From JAGFIY01 sp964499285 (GTDB lineage: Bacteria; Bacteroidota; Ignavibacteria; Ignavibacteriales; Melioribacteraceae): 64,000 nucleotides of DNA. The position numbers were made by a program, and so were the translations under genes. Within the stretch, counting starts at the first letter, position 1, and every line of letters starts with the position of its first letter. The DNA is taken from NCBI GenBank assembly GCA_964499285.1, contig CAZCLA010000009.1, forward strand, positions 1 through 64,000. The letters are read 5' to 3'. Of the stretch, positions 26,784 through 35,904 are shown piece after piece. The notes below the pieces were generated by a model that worked only from the letters and a program-made list of their open reading frames with translations, did no database searches and was not told the origin of the DNA.

Positions 26784-27997
26784 TGCTGTCCCATTAATTG
26801 TTTGTTGTAAACAGGAAGAATAATTTCGGCTTTTGTTCCGTAGCCGGAGCGGCTGCTTAGTTTCAATTCGCCGCCATGTGCTTTTATAATTTTATATGAA
26901 ATTGACAAACCCAATCCTGTCCCACCTGATTCGCGTTTTGTCGTAAAGAAAGGGTCGAGTATATACTTTAAATCTTCTTCTTCTATTCCTATTCCTTCGT
27001 CAATTACTTCACACAAAATTAATTCACCTTTTTGCATGACATTTAAAGTAATAGAATTACTTTTTTCTTTTAATGATTGACATGCGTTTGTTATCAAATT
27101 AATAAACACCTGTTCTAACTGCTGAGAATTACCTTTTAATTTTGGAAGATCATCATCGATATTTAACATAAAATGTTCTGTCGAGTTACGAATTAAATTG
27201 TCAACAATTTTTATTGCAAACTCAACAACTTTTTTAATATCAACTTCGTATGAAAGCACACCTGAATCTTTTCTCGCATATTCGGTCAGATTCTGTACAA
27301 TATTTTGAATCCGTTTGCTCCCTTTTCCAATATCTATAATTGAACGAATTATCTTTTCATCCGCCTCGCTGAACATCATTCCGGATACGACAAAATCTCC
27401 ATTCTCATTAAAATATTTTTGCAGAATTGGATAGATATCTTCCCATACTTTTTCAAGAAACCTGCCGTTGAGAAGAATAAAATTATTTGGATTGTTTATT
27501 TCATGTGCAACCCCTGAAACCAAAATTCCAAGTGAAGCCATTTTATCAGCTTGAATCAACTGTTGTTGTTTAATCGCGGCAAGATGTTCTGCTTCCCTCC
27601 TTTGAGTTATATCATTTATAATTCCATCATAATATTTCACTCTTCCATCTGAGTCCTTTGAAAGAACAATGCTGTTCTTCACCCATCTTATCGATCCGTT
27701 GCGATGAATTATTCTATGTTCTAATTGCTGTTGTTCAATGCCTTTAAGAGCTTGTTCGGCTTGATCGATGACCATTTGCTTATCGTCCTCGTGAACCATT
27801 CTAAGCCAAAGATCAGGATCTTCAAAATAATCTTCGGAAGAATAACCGGTAACAGCAAAACAACCTGGACCGTGATTTGTACCGACAACTTTACCGTTAT
27901 CAATTTTTACTGTATAAATGTAGTCGGTTAGATGTGTTAATAGCCGTTCATATCTAGCTTCGTTAAAATTGAGTCTGCTTTTTTCTTTAGCTGCCAT
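26780..27997 (-). CDS. PAS sensor histidine kinase, partner of the NtrC-type regulator
   Basis: 405 residues with no membrane helix. One PAS/PAC domain (about 15-140, 'RWVKNSIVL', 'DGIINDITQR') is followed by the phosphoacceptor histidine in 'SGVAHEINNPNNF' and an NtrB-like HATPase domain ('NLITNACQSLKEK', 'DEGIGI', 'GTGLGLSI'). The gene overlaps the response-regulator gene by four bases. It is a cytoplasmic sensor of an internal signal, not identified. Confidence 0.9.
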   Translation of the reverse strand: MAAKEKSRLNFNEARYERLLTHLTDYIYTVKIDNGKVVGTNHGPGCFAVTGYSSEDYFEDPDLWLRMVHEDDKQMVIDQAEQALKGIEQQQLEHRIIHRNGSIRWVKNSIVLSKDSDGRVKYYDGIINDITQRREAEHLAAIKQQQLIQADKMASLGILVSGVAHEINNPNNFILLNGRFLEKVWEDIYPILQKYFNENGDFVVSGMMFSEADEKIIRSIIDIGKGSKRIQNIVQNLTEYARKDSGVLSYEVDIKKVVEFAIKIVDNLIRNSTEHFMLNIDDDLPKLKGNSQQLEQVFINLITNACQSLKEKSNSITLNVMQKGELILCEVIDEGIGIEEEDLKYILDPFFTTKRESGGTGLGLSISYKIIKAHGGELKLSSRSGYGTKAEIILPVYNKQLMGQQ

Positions 27998-28086
27998 TTC
28001 GAAATTCCTAAAACTGAATAATTAGGAATTATCAGGTAAGATTCAAATTGAGTTTTGTTCTGATTTTTTTTTAATCGATAAAGTTT

Positions 28087-29232
28087 TTACTTCACATACC
28101 TTGAAATAAACTCCTCGACTTCCGGAAGACCCCCTTGATAAATCAAATATCCGTTGCTGGGTTCTCTTTCTGTTATTTCTCCGGCGATTGGCATAAGCAT
28201 TATTTCTTTCACCTTTTCGAGATCGTCGGTTTGTCCAAGCGCCCAGCATAGTTTTACATAAGCAACTTCAGGAAGCATATTTGCACAAGGCACAACTCCA
28301 AGCTGCATCATCTCTCTGCCCGTTTCGTAAACATACATTTGAACATAACCCCAGAGTGTCTGCACGGTCATATACACAGCAACACCTTTTTCTTGAGCAC
28401 GTTTCAGGGCGGGATAAACAGGTTTGTTTACGTGCCCCAACCCTGTGCCTGCAATTATGATTCCTCTATAACCATTATCGACTAAGGAATCAATTACATC
28501 GGGTTTCATATTCGGGTAATAATAAACGATGCTTACTTTTTCTTCGAATGTGGGGATGATCTTTACTTCTTTATCATTTCTTCTTCTTTTATAATCTTGT
28601 CTTAACGGAACAATTTCATCGCGGCTTACTTTTGCTATCGGGATATCACCGATAGTTCTAAAAGTTGAGCGGTAACTTGAGTGCATTTTTCTAACACGAG
28701 TGCCTCGATGGAGAAGTCCGTAAACATCCGAAGTAGGACCGAACATACATACCATAATTTCAGCTATATCACTTTCCGCAGCAGTTTTTACCGCATGAAT
28801 TAAATTCAAAGCNNNNNNNNNNNNNNNNNNNNNNNNNNNNNNNNNNNNNNNNNNNNNNNNNNNNNNNNNNNNNNNNNNNNNNNNNNNNNNNNNNNNNNNN
28901 NNNNNNNNNNNNGTTCCGCCGGTTCCAAGAAGTTTAACATTCGGTTTTGAGGGATCCTTTGGAAATTCCTTTTCGGGAATTTGATAGTGTGCTTCCTTGT
29001 AACCAAAAATATTTATATTTGTAATCGATTCGGCTTTTATTCCTATGTTATAACCTATGGGCATTTTCAGAACGACGTGAAGCTCGTCGGCTGTTTCTGA
29101 TCTGGGAAGGATAATTCCCTTGTAGTTTCCCTTTGATGTTATAAGTTCAACATCACTCCAAACAGGTGCGTTAAATTTTTGCAGTACTGAGAGAGCTTTT
29201 CCGCGGTAACCTTTAAATGATTTTTCACCCAT
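28087..29232 (-). CDS. gatD: Glu-tRNA(Gln) amidotransferase subunit D, archaeal type (internal gap)
   Basis: The N-terminal SH3-like domain of GatD (about residues 1-100) is followed by an L-asparaginase-fold domain. It breaks off at 'LLGTGG', the catalytic-threonine loop, where 100 N replace the active-site segment, and resumes at 'ALNLIHAVKTA'. The late catalytic lysine region 'HRGTRVRKMHSS' is present. With the placeholder it is 381 residues against about 435 in archaeal GatD, so roughly 270 bp is missing. GatD makes ammonia from glutamine for GatE. Its start lies one base after the gatE stop. GatDE is regarded as archaeal, so its presence here is unusual. Confidence 0.85.
   Translation of the reverse strand: MGEKSFKGYRGKALSVLQKFNAPVWSDVELITSKGNYKGIILPRSETADELHVVLKMPIGYNIGIKAESITNINIFGYKEAHYQIPEKEFPKDPSKPNVKLLGTGGXXXXXXXXXXXXXXXXXXXXXXXXXXXXXXXXXXALNLIHAVKTAAESDIAEIMVCMFGPTSDVYGLLHRGTRVRKMHSSYRSTFRTIGDIPIAKVSRDEIVPLRQDYKRRRNDKEVKIIPTFEEKVSIVYYYPNMKPDVIDSLVDNGYRGIIIAGTGLGHVNKPVYPALKRAQEKGVAVYMTVQTLWGYVQMYVYETGREMMQLGVVPCANMLPEVAYVKLCWALGQTDDLEKVKEIMLMPIAGEITEREPSNGYLIYQGGLPEVEEFISRYVK
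28813..28912. other. Assembly gap (100 N) inside gatD
   Basis: The flanks do not overlap. Comparison with family length suggests that close to 270 bp, including the first catalytic threonine region, is missing. Confidence 0.85.
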
Positions 29233-29233
29233 A

Positions 29234-31153
29234 TTAATTTCCTCCGTTCAGCATTGATTCAACAACTTCTCTCACGGTTTTCCCTTCCGCTTTTAGTGCT
29301 ATTTTTTTCATTACCATTCCGATAGCTATTTCATTTTTCCTATCGGCGTTATGAAGTTTGGCATTATCGATAGATGCAATTATTTCGGTTGCCGTTTTTT
29401 TAATCTCGGCCAGCGGAAGAAGTTTTGAATTTTCATCAAAGTTAAATTCATCATTCTTCATTTTATTCTGCAAGTAATAAAAAATTCCGCTGCGGGATAA
29501 TTTTCCGTCACTTACCAATTTAAAGGCTTTATCTAAATTCTCTTCGTCAACTTGTTCGATTCGTGTAAGTTTCTTAAGTCTGTTCAATTCGCTGGTCAAA
29601 ATTCTTGAAACAAACTTGGGATCGAGCTTATATTTTTCTACCGATTTTCTAAACAACTTCGTAAATGGTGAAACCGATAGATTTAAAATTACATTCTCCG
29701 GAACACCGATTTCTTTATACCATTTTATTCTTTCAAAATATGGGCGGTCAAGATTTTGCCTGATGTTATCCAAAACTTCCGACGTTATCTCTTTTGGTGG
29801 AAGATCTGTATCCGGATACATTCTATCGGCACCGGGAAGAATTCTTTCAAATCCGTTCGTCCCATCGCGCAAAGCCTGTCTTGTTTCGGAAGGAATGCCT
29901 GCGGTTGCTTCTTTTGCTCGGATAATAATTTCCTTAACGGCAGTATTAGTATCCTCATCGCTTCCCCAGACAATTACGACTGTATCCTTTTCCGATGCAC
30001 CGCATGTTCTGATTACATCGAACCATTCCGAGGATGTAAGATTATCCCCTTTCGAATCCGAATGAATTATGTTTGGAATAGTTGTTAAGCATGCAATTAC
30101 TCGTACTCGATCCGAGATTTCCTTTGAGAAATATGTGTTGGTTTGTGTCTGCCAATTCAGAAGTCCGGAAAACCCTTTAAGCACAACTGCTTTTATAAGC
30201 TCGCCGTTTTCAACCGCATTTTTAATTGGAAGATAGTGCGGTTTCTTCATAAGTTTTGTTATATCGTGATGAGAAGATCTGAATGATTCTTCTATAATAT
30301 TTCTCTTTTTCAATTCTTCTCTTAACCTAAGGAGATTCCATTGACGCATTGCTTCGTTGTAGGTTAATCTTGGAATACGTGATATTTTCGGAACTCCTTT
30401 AATTTCAATTCTTGTCCCCCCCTTAACACTTACGTTTACATCTTCTCTTGCGGCTCCGGCACCTCGTCTAACTTTATTTGTGCTTCTTACGATATTTGCA
30501 CAAAGCAAAGCAACTTCAGCAACCTCTTGAGGAGTTCTCATATCGGGACCAGTTACGGTTTCTATCAAAGGCATTCCGAGTCTGTCCGTAATATAAACTC
30601 TTCTATGTCCTTCATCGCTTACTTCGCGGCATGAATCTTCTTCGATCGACATTTGTACAATTTCAATTTCCCGATCTTTGTAAGGTATTTTTCCATCCAA
30701 AGCAAAAATTGCTGTCCTTTGAAATCCAGTTGGAATAGAACCATCCAGATATTGCTTTCGAGCAATGTGCAGTTCGTCAACAATGTTGCATCCGTAAAGA
30801 AGTCCCGTCTCTAATGCTATTTCCAACGCTTGTTCGTTGATCAAAAACGGAGGTGTGTCATCCATTTCATAAGTGCATACAGATTGACGGTTAATTCTGT
30901 AAATTATTTCTTTCTTAGTTTTAAATTCCATCAGTGCTGTGCCGTCGTATTCACCAAGTTCAGAAAGTGTAGGACGCATATGACGAAGAATTTCCGCATC
31001 ATAGCTTTTATTGAACATTCCTGCGGGACATCTGCAGAACAGCTTTTTTTCGGTCAACAACTGCTGATGAATTTCGAGTCCGGACTTAAAGCCGACTTTT
31101 GCATAATCTTCATCGGTCATTTCTTCGAAAGGTTTAAAATGAAAATCGTACAT
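29234..31153 (-). CDS. gatE: Glu-tRNA(Gln) amidotransferase subunit E, archaeal type
   Basis: 639 residues, the length of archaeal GatE and about 160 more than bacterial GatB. The N-terminal kinase-like cradle starts 'VGFKSGLEIHQQLLTEKKLFCRCP'. An AspRS-like insertion domain (about 290-420) is present, which GatB lacks. The segment 'GFERILPGADRMYPDTDLPP' is characteristic of GatE. A YqeY-like tail (about 480-639) ends the protein. It phosphorylates and amidates Glu on tRNA-Gln using ammonia from GatD. The two genes are adjacent with GAGGAAATTAAT before gatD. A laterally acquired archaeal operon is the likely origin. Confidence 0.9.
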   Translation of the reverse strand: MYDFHFKPFEEMTDEDYAKVGFKSGLEIHQQLLTEKKLFCRCPAGMFNKSYDAEILRHMRPTLSELGEYDGTALMEFKTKKEIIYRINRQSVCTYEMDDTPPFLINEQALEIALETGLLYGCNIVDELHIARKQYLDGSIPTGFQRTAIFALDGKIPYKDREIEIVQMSIEEDSCREVSDEGHRRVYITDRLGMPLIETVTGPDMRTPQEVAEVALLCANIVRSTNKVRRGAGAAREDVNVSVKGGTRIEIKGVPKISRIPRLTYNEAMRQWNLLRLREELKKRNIIEESFRSSHHDITKLMKKPHYLPIKNAVENGELIKAVVLKGFSGLLNWQTQTNTYFSKEISDRVRVIACLTTIPNIIHSDSKGDNLTSSEWFDVIRTCGASEKDTVVIVWGSDEDTNTAVKEIIIRAKEATAGIPSETRQALRDGTNGFERILPGADRMYPDTDLPPKEITSEVLDNIRQNLDRPYFERIKWYKEIGVPENVILNLSVSPFTKLFRKSVEKYKLDPKFVSRILTSELNRLKKLTRIEQVDEENLDKAFKLVSDGKLSRSGIFYYLQNKMKNDEFNFDENSKLLPLAEIKKTATEIIASIDNAKLHNADRKNEIAIGMVMKKIALKAEGKTVREVVESMLNGGN

Positions 31154-31450
31154 AATTTTTTTTCTCGTAAGTTGGGAAAATGCAAATGATTAAAAATAGA
31201 GGGGCAATATTGGTCATTGAAAATAAGTTCTCATAAAATAGGATAAATTCGTATGAAAACTTACTCACATCAAGGATATTAATCAAACTGAATGATTTAG
31301 TGAAATCATGAATTATAATTCTTATACTGAATTATCGTTTATAAACAACGAGGTGCAGTTCTATTTTTGAAATAATGTGGTCAAATTAACTTATGAATCA
31401 CCCCAAAAAAATTTGCATCTAATTAAATACAATAAAATCTTCAGGTCGAA
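31154..31450. other. Intergenic region between divergent genes
   Basis: About 300 bp of AT-rich DNA between the gatE start and the methyltransferase start. It must hold both promoters. I see no gene, strong hairpin or riboswitch signature. Confidence 0.5.
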
Positions 31451-32068
31451 ATGGAACAAAACAAAAATCACTGGTACGATGGATTTTTCTACGATGTTTT
31501 TATCGCACCCAATCAGGATAAATCATTTAAGATTGCAAAGGAAATTATAGAAGAAAATTCAAATGTAATTGATGCTGGCTGCGGAACAGGAAGATTTGCT
31601 TTCAGTGTTGTAGATAAAGTAAACAAAGTTGACGGTGTTGATTTATCCGATCGTAATATAAAAGTTGCATTGAATAAACTTACAAAGAACGATTCACCCA
31701 AGATTAAATTTTATCACTCTGATATTTTCCGTTTTTTTGAAAACGGCGACAGGCATTACGATTATGCGGTTATGTCTTACGTCATTCACGAAGTAGATGA
31801 ACACTCACGAAATGATATTTTAAAAACTCTATCACAAAATGCAGACAAATTAATTATAATCGATTACTTACATCCGCGCCCGAAGCATTATTGGAGCTGG
31901 CTAAATGAAGCTGTTGAGTTTGCTGCGGGAAAAGAGCATTACACAAATTTTAAGTCATACTTAAAGAACAGCGGCTTAAGAGGGTTGGCGGAACGAAACG
32001 GATTGAAAATTATCAAAGAAATTAAAAATACACCTTCGACAAGTCACATCGTCGTATTACAAAAATAA
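31451..32068 (+). CDS. Class I SAM-dependent methyltransferase
   Basis: 205 residues. SAM-binding motif I is 'VIDAGCGTGRFAF' (about residues 38-50), followed by the acidic 'VDGVDLSD' loop and motif IV 'YDYAVMSYVIHEV'. No signal peptide. It resembles small-molecule (UbiE/methyltransferase-11) enzymes; the substrate cannot be read from sequence. It stands alone, divergent from gatE. Confidence 0.75.
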   Translation: MEQNKNHWYDGFFYDVFIAPNQDKSFKIAKEIIEENSNVIDAGCGTGRFAFSVVDKVNKVDGVDLSDRNIKVALNKLTKNDSPKIKFYHSDIFRFFENGDRHYDYAVMSYVIHEVDEHSRNDILKTLSQNADKLIIIDYLHPRPKHYWSWLNEAVEFAAGKEHYTNFKSYLKNSGLRGLAERNGLKIIKEIKNTPSTSHIVVLQK

Positions 32069-32201
32069 AAACAAATAAAATAGAACTTATAAATGTATAA
32101 TCAATGAATAACTTTTCTGTGAGCTATGTTCAAACCGACGGCTGATTAATTTATTAAGTTTCAAAAAAGAGTATTAGCGATTGGATGACCGCAGAAATAA
32201 A

Positions 32202-33182
32202 TTATGATGCCGCACTATAGCTGTATTTATTTTTATACTCGATCGGAGTTAATCCTGTTATTTTTTTGAACGTATTTCTGAATGCTTTCGGATCGGAATA
32301 ACCTACTTTATACATTGCCTCAGTTACACTTTCCCGTGAAGATTCTAAGCTCATTTTAGCTGCTTCAATTTTTACACGTTTGATATATTCCGAAATTGTA
32401 TTTGATGTTGCCTTCTTAAATCTGCGCTCCAAATTCCTTCGGCTTAATGCAAATGTAGAGGCAAGTTCCTCCACGGTAATTTTTTTCTCAAAATTATCTT
32501 CTATAAACTCCTGAGTTTTCTTTATTTGTATGTCGTCGTGGTCTTTCTGTCCTCTAAACATAATAAATGGAGATTGGCTGAACTTGTCCAAATCAATCAT
32601 AAAAGATTTAGCTGTCATCAAGGCAACTTCTCTTCCGGCATTTTTATCTATTAAGTAAAGAATCAAATTTAAATATGAATATGCGCCACCGCTTGTGTAA
32701 AGCCCCTTTTCTTCCGTCATAATTTTATCGTCAAGCAATTTTACATCAGGATACATTTTTCTAAACTCGGTTGAAAAGCGCCAGTGAGTTGTTGCACGTT
32801 TACCATTCAATAATCCTGTAGCAGCTAAAAAGAATGAACCCAAACAGAAACTTGCAACCTCAGCACCTTTCTCGTATTGTTTTACTATCCAAGGAATAAA
32901 CTCTTTGTTGTGTTCTGCGGCTTGGTACTGATCACCGTGAATTGCAGGTATGATAATTAAATCTGTTTTATTGACTTCGTCAATTAGAAGATTAGGATTA
33001 ACAGTAAACAATCCTGTGCTTTGCCTTGTTGCTTTCGACAGACCAACAAGATCAACAATAAAGATATGGTCTTTCCCCAAATCAGAAAGTATTTCATTAA
33101 CATTAGAAAATATTTGATGAGCGCCTTCAATATTTACAAGACTTGTGTGCCCGCGAGGAATTAAAATCGAGATATGTTTCAT
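32202..33182 (-). CDS. GlxA-family regulator (DJ-1/PfpI domain plus AraC HTH)
   Basis: 326 residues. The N-terminal DJ-1/PfpI-like domain (about 1-195) has the nucleophile-elbow sequence 'VASFCLGSFFLAATG', with a cysteine at the usual position. The C-terminal AraC-type DNA-binding domain (about 215-320) has two helix-turn-helix units, ending 'GYSDPKAFRNTFKKITGLTP'. Such regulators often respond to small amines or aldehydes. It is transcribed away from the VOC/DHFR gene group and may control it. Confidence 0.85.
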   Translation of the reverse strand: MKHISILIPRGHTSLVNIEGAHQIFSNVNEILSDLGKDHIFIVDLVGLSKATRQSTGLFTVNPNLLIDEVNKTDLIIIPAIHGDQYQAAEHNKEFIPWIVKQYEKGAEVASFCLGSFFLAATGLLNGKRATTHWRFSTEFRKMYPDVKLLDDKIMTEEKGLYTSGGAYSYLNLILYLIDKNAGREVALMTAKSFMIDLDKFSQSPFIMFRGQKDHDDIQIKKTQEFIEDNFEKKITVEELASTFALSRRNLERRFKKATSNTISEYIKRVKIEAAKMSLESSRESVTEAMYKVGYSDPKAFRNTFKKITGLTPIEYKNKYSYSAAS

Positions 33183-33339
33183 TTTGTTTCTCCACCCCTA
33201 TCACATAAAAATAAAAAGACAAAATGTCGGAATCAACCCTAAAGATTGCCGTATTCACCCCTCACATTAAGGGATATATAAAATTAAATTTAGCTTGTTA
33301 TTATTTAGATCAACACATAACCTAAAAGGAGAAGTAATT

Positions 33340-33777
33340 ATGAAATCAATAAATCCTTACCTCAATTTTCAAGGAAACACGGAAGATGCTTTTAACTTTT
33401 ATAGAAGCATCTTTGGAGGAGATTTTCAAGGAGGAATATTCCGCTTCAAGGATACTGAAATGGGTGGTAACTTAAGTGATGCCGAACAACAGATGGTAAT
33501 GCATATAGGTTTACCGATAGGTAATCAAAATTTCTTAATGGCAACCGATGCTCTTGATTCGATGGGACAAAAAGTAATTTTTGGAAATAACTTTTATATT
33601 TCAATAGATGCCGAAAGCAAAGAAGAAGCAGATAAATTATTTGCCGGACTTTCGGAGGGCGGCAAGGTTGAAATGCCGATGGCTGATCAATTTTGGGGAG
33701 ATTACTTCGGATCGCTCAAAGATAAATTTGGGATTCAGTGGATGGTTATTTATTCACCGCCTCAGTCTGATAACTAA
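33340..33777 (+). CDS. VOC-fold PhnB-like protein
   Basis: 145 residues. The ATG at 33340 is preferred to an upstream in-frame start because AAAAGGAGAAG precedes it. The sequence 'NPYLNFQGNTEDAFNFYRSIFGG' and the ending 'KDKFGIQWMVIY' are typical of the PhnB/'3-demethylubiquinone methyltransferase-like' vicinal-oxygen-chelate family. Members lack a settled function; some bind metals or antibiotics. It opens a run of similar small genes and is divergent from a GlxA-type regulator. Confidence 0.8.
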   Translation: MKSINPYLNFQGNTEDAFNFYRSIFGGDFQGGIFRFKDTEMGGNLSDAEQQMVMHIGLPIGNQNFLMATDALDSMGQKVIFGNNFYISIDAESKEEADKLFAGLSEGGKVEMPMADQFWGDYFGSLKDKFGIQWMVIYSPPQSDN

Positions 33778-33778
33778 T

Positions 33779-33802
33779 AAAAAAATAAGTGCTTATTTTT
33801 TT
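33779..33802. terminator. AT-rich hairpin terminator
   Basis: AAAAAAATAAG pairs perfectly with CTTATTTTTTT around a TG loop, starting two bases after the VOC gene stop. The T run gives a rho-independent terminator shape, though the stem has few G:C pairs. Confidence 0.65.
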
Positions 33803-33818
33803 ATAAAAGATATTAGGA

Positions 33819-34124
33819 ATGTCCGTGTCAAAGAAAATTTTAAAGATTTGCGATCATGGTCATAAATTTTATAAAAGCAGTGATTGCCAAACTTGTCCTG
33901 TTTGTGAAAAAGAACGAAAACCGAAGCAAGGTTTTTTCTCTAAACTGAGCTCTCCTGCAAGAAATGCTCTTCGGCAAAATGGAATAACATCATTAAATAA
34001 TCTTTCCACTTATACTGAGAAAGAAATATTGAACTTACACGGTATTGGACCGACTTCAATCCCGATATTAAAAAGTGAACTGCAAAAAAATGGACTTTCA
34101 TTTAAGAGACATCGAGAAAATTAA
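33819..34124 (+). CDS. Small zinc-ribbon protein with RNAP-alpha-CTD-like HhH domain
   Basis: 101 residues. A Cys/His cluster (Cys11, His13, His15, Cys23, Cys26, Cys29) looks like a zinc site. Residues about 42-96 ('LSSPARNALRQNGITSLNNL...LHGIGPTSIPILKSEL') match the helix-hairpin-helix of the RNA polymerase alpha C-terminal domain. It ends two bases before the DHFR-like gene. It could be a nucleic-acid or polymerase-interacting protein. The start has AGGA only a few bases away, so initiation is less certain. Confidence 0.6.
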   Translation: MSVSKKILKICDHGHKFYKSSDCQTCPVCEKERKPKQGFFSKLSSPARNALRQNGITSLNNLSTYTEKEILNLHGIGPTSIPILKSELQKNGLSFKRHREN

Positions 34125-34126
34125 TA

Positions 34127-34774
34127 ATGGGTAAATTAAGAGTAGCAAGTTTCGCAATATCAGTTGACGGCTTCGGTGCCGGTACAAACCAAAGTTTAGA
34201 AAATCCTTTGGGCATTAATGGTACTGAATTACATAAATGGTTTTTCCCAACTCAAACATTTCAGAAAGAACACGGTGATGGTGAGGGTACGACCGGAATT
34301 GATAATGATTTTGCGAAAAAGGGGTTTGAAAATATCGGCGCTTGGATTTTAGGTAGAAATATGTTTGCTCCAAGTCGCGGACCTTGGAAAGATGAAAATT
34401 GGAAAGGGTGGTGGGGTGATAATCCGCCATATCATACTTCGGTTTTTATTCTAACCAATTTCAAACGAGATCCAATTGAAATGGAAGGCGGCACAACTTT
34501 TCACTTTGTTACCGATGGAATTCGCGCGGCACTTGAACGTGCATTTGATTCCGCAGACGGCAAAGATGTGAGACTCGGCGGCGGTGTGAATGTTATTCGT
34601 CAATATCTTAATGAAAAGTTAATTGATGAAATGCATTTGGTAATCTCTCCCACATTGTTAGGTTCGGGAGAAAACCTTTTTACTCATATTGATTTGCGTT
34701 CACTTGGTTATACTTGCACCAAACACACCCGATCAGAAAATGCAACTCACTTGATAATCGAAAAAAGAAATTAA
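34127..34774 (+). CDS. Dihydrofolate-reductase-family (RibD C-terminal-like) protein
   Basis: 215 residues of the RibD C-terminal/DHFR-like fold: 'ASFAISVDGFGAG' at the N-terminus, 'AWILGRNMF' and 'VRLGGGVNVIRQYLNEKLIDEMHLVISPTLLGSGE' forming the NADPH-binding half. Proteins of this set (YyaP/YwjB type) are presumed reductases of unknown substrate. It is packed tightly between the zinc-ribbon gene and the double-VOC gene. Confidence 0.8.
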   Translation: MGKLRVASFAISVDGFGAGTNQSLENPLGINGTELHKWFFPTQTFQKEHGDGEGTTGIDNDFAKKGFENIGAWILGRNMFAPSRGPWKDENWKGWWGDNPPYHTSVFILTNFKRDPIEMEGGTTFHFVTDGIRAALERAFDSADGKDVRLGGGVNVIRQYLNEKLIDEMHLVISPTLLGSGENLFTHIDLRSLGYTCTKHTRSENATHLIIEKRN

Positions 34775-34792
34775 TAAATGAAGGGAAACATT

Positions 34793-35875
34793 ATGCACAA
34801 TGAAAAACAAATGCGCTGCAGATTAAAAAGTTATAATTCTTTCTTGCTTTTAATTATTCTCCTGTTCTCACTTAAAACAAATGTGATATCGGGACCCATC
34901 AAACAAAGTAATGACTTAAATATAATCGAAGGAACAGAAAATATGAATGAACAAAAAATTATACCGTGCTTATGGTTTAATGATACTGCGGAGGATGCAG
35001 TGAATTTTTATATGTCAGTTTTTGAGAACTCAAAAATCGGCAGAACATCTAGATATGATGAAACATCTGCGAAGTTATCGGGACAACCGGAGGGGAGTGT
35101 GTTAACTATGGAGTTCGAAATAGAAGATTATAAATTTCTTGCTCTCAACGGCGGTCCGCATTTCCAAATTAATCCGTCCATTTCATTCTTCTTAAACTAT
35201 GACCCTTCTCGAGATAAAAATGCTGAAGCAAAATTAGATTCGACGTGGGCAAAATTATCTGAAGGCGGTATCGTTTTAATGCCGTTGGACAAATATCCGT
35301 TTGGTGAAAAATACGGTTGGGTGCAGGATAAGTTTGGTGTTTCCTGGCAGTTGATTTTATCTAATCCTGAAGGGGATGAAAGACCGTTCATCATTCCGTC
35401 CTTTTTATTTGTCGGCGATGTAAACGGCAAAGCGGAAGAAGCAACCGATTTTTATATGTCTCTTTTTGATGATTCTGAAAGAGGACAAATGGCAAAATAC
35501 TCCGCTGAAATGCAGCCTGATATGGAAGGACTAACAATGTACACAGATTTCAAAATCAACGATCAATGGTTCGTTGCAATGGATGGCGGTACAATTCATA
35601 ATTTTAATTTTAATGAAGCTGTTTCGTTAATGGTAAATTGCTCTGATCAAGAGGAGATAGATAAATATTGGAATCAGCTTACTGCTGTACCTGAAGCCGA
35701 ACAATGCGGCTGGTTAAAAGATAAATATGGAGTTTCTTGGCAAATCATTCCTGAAAATTTATCGGATTTACTTTCCGATCCTGATCCGGAAATTGCTCAA
35801 AAAGCAACAGCCGCAATGCTTCAAATGAAAAAAATAATCATTGAAGTTTTGGAGAAAGCACGCAGCGGCAATTAA
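34793..35875 (+). CDS. Tandem PhnB/VOC protein with N-terminal signal sequence
   Basis: 360 residues from the ATG at 34793, which has AAGGGAAAC before it (an earlier ATG at 34778 is possible). Residues about 12-30 form a hydrophobic signal-like segment, unusual for the family. Two PhnB-type VOC domains follow (about 52-190 'IIPCLWFNDTAEDAVNFYMSVF' and 195-325 'SFLFVGDVNGKAEEATDFYMSLF'), each ending in a 'KYGVSWQ' motif. A short helical tail ends the protein. If the ATG near 34943 is used instead, it would be cytoplasmic. Confidence 0.7.
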   Translation: MHNEKQMRCRLKSYNSFLLLIILLFSLKTNVISGPIKQSNDLNIIEGTENMNEQKIIPCLWFNDTAEDAVNFYMSVFENSKIGRTSRYDETSAKLSGQPEGSVLTMEFEIEDYKFLALNGGPHFQINPSISFFLNYDPSRDKNAEAKLDSTWAKLSEGGIVLMPLDKYPFGEKYGWVQDKFGVSWQLILSNPEGDERPFIIPSFLFVGDVNGKAEEATDFYMSLFDDSERGQMAKYSAEMQPDMEGLTMYTDFKINDQWFVAMDGGTIHNFNFNEAVSLMVNCSDQEEIDKYWNQLTAVPEAEQCGWLKDKYGVSWQIIPENLSDLLSDPDPEIAQKATAAMLQMKKIIIEVLEKARSGN

Positions 35876-35904
35876 TTTATTAAACAAGGAGTATAAGGAG
35901 TATT

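Noticed and set aside
32140..32160. Half copy of the CCGACGG hairpin repeat downstream of the methyltransferase
   Set aside because: Only AAACCGACGG matches, without the pairing arm, so it may be chance.
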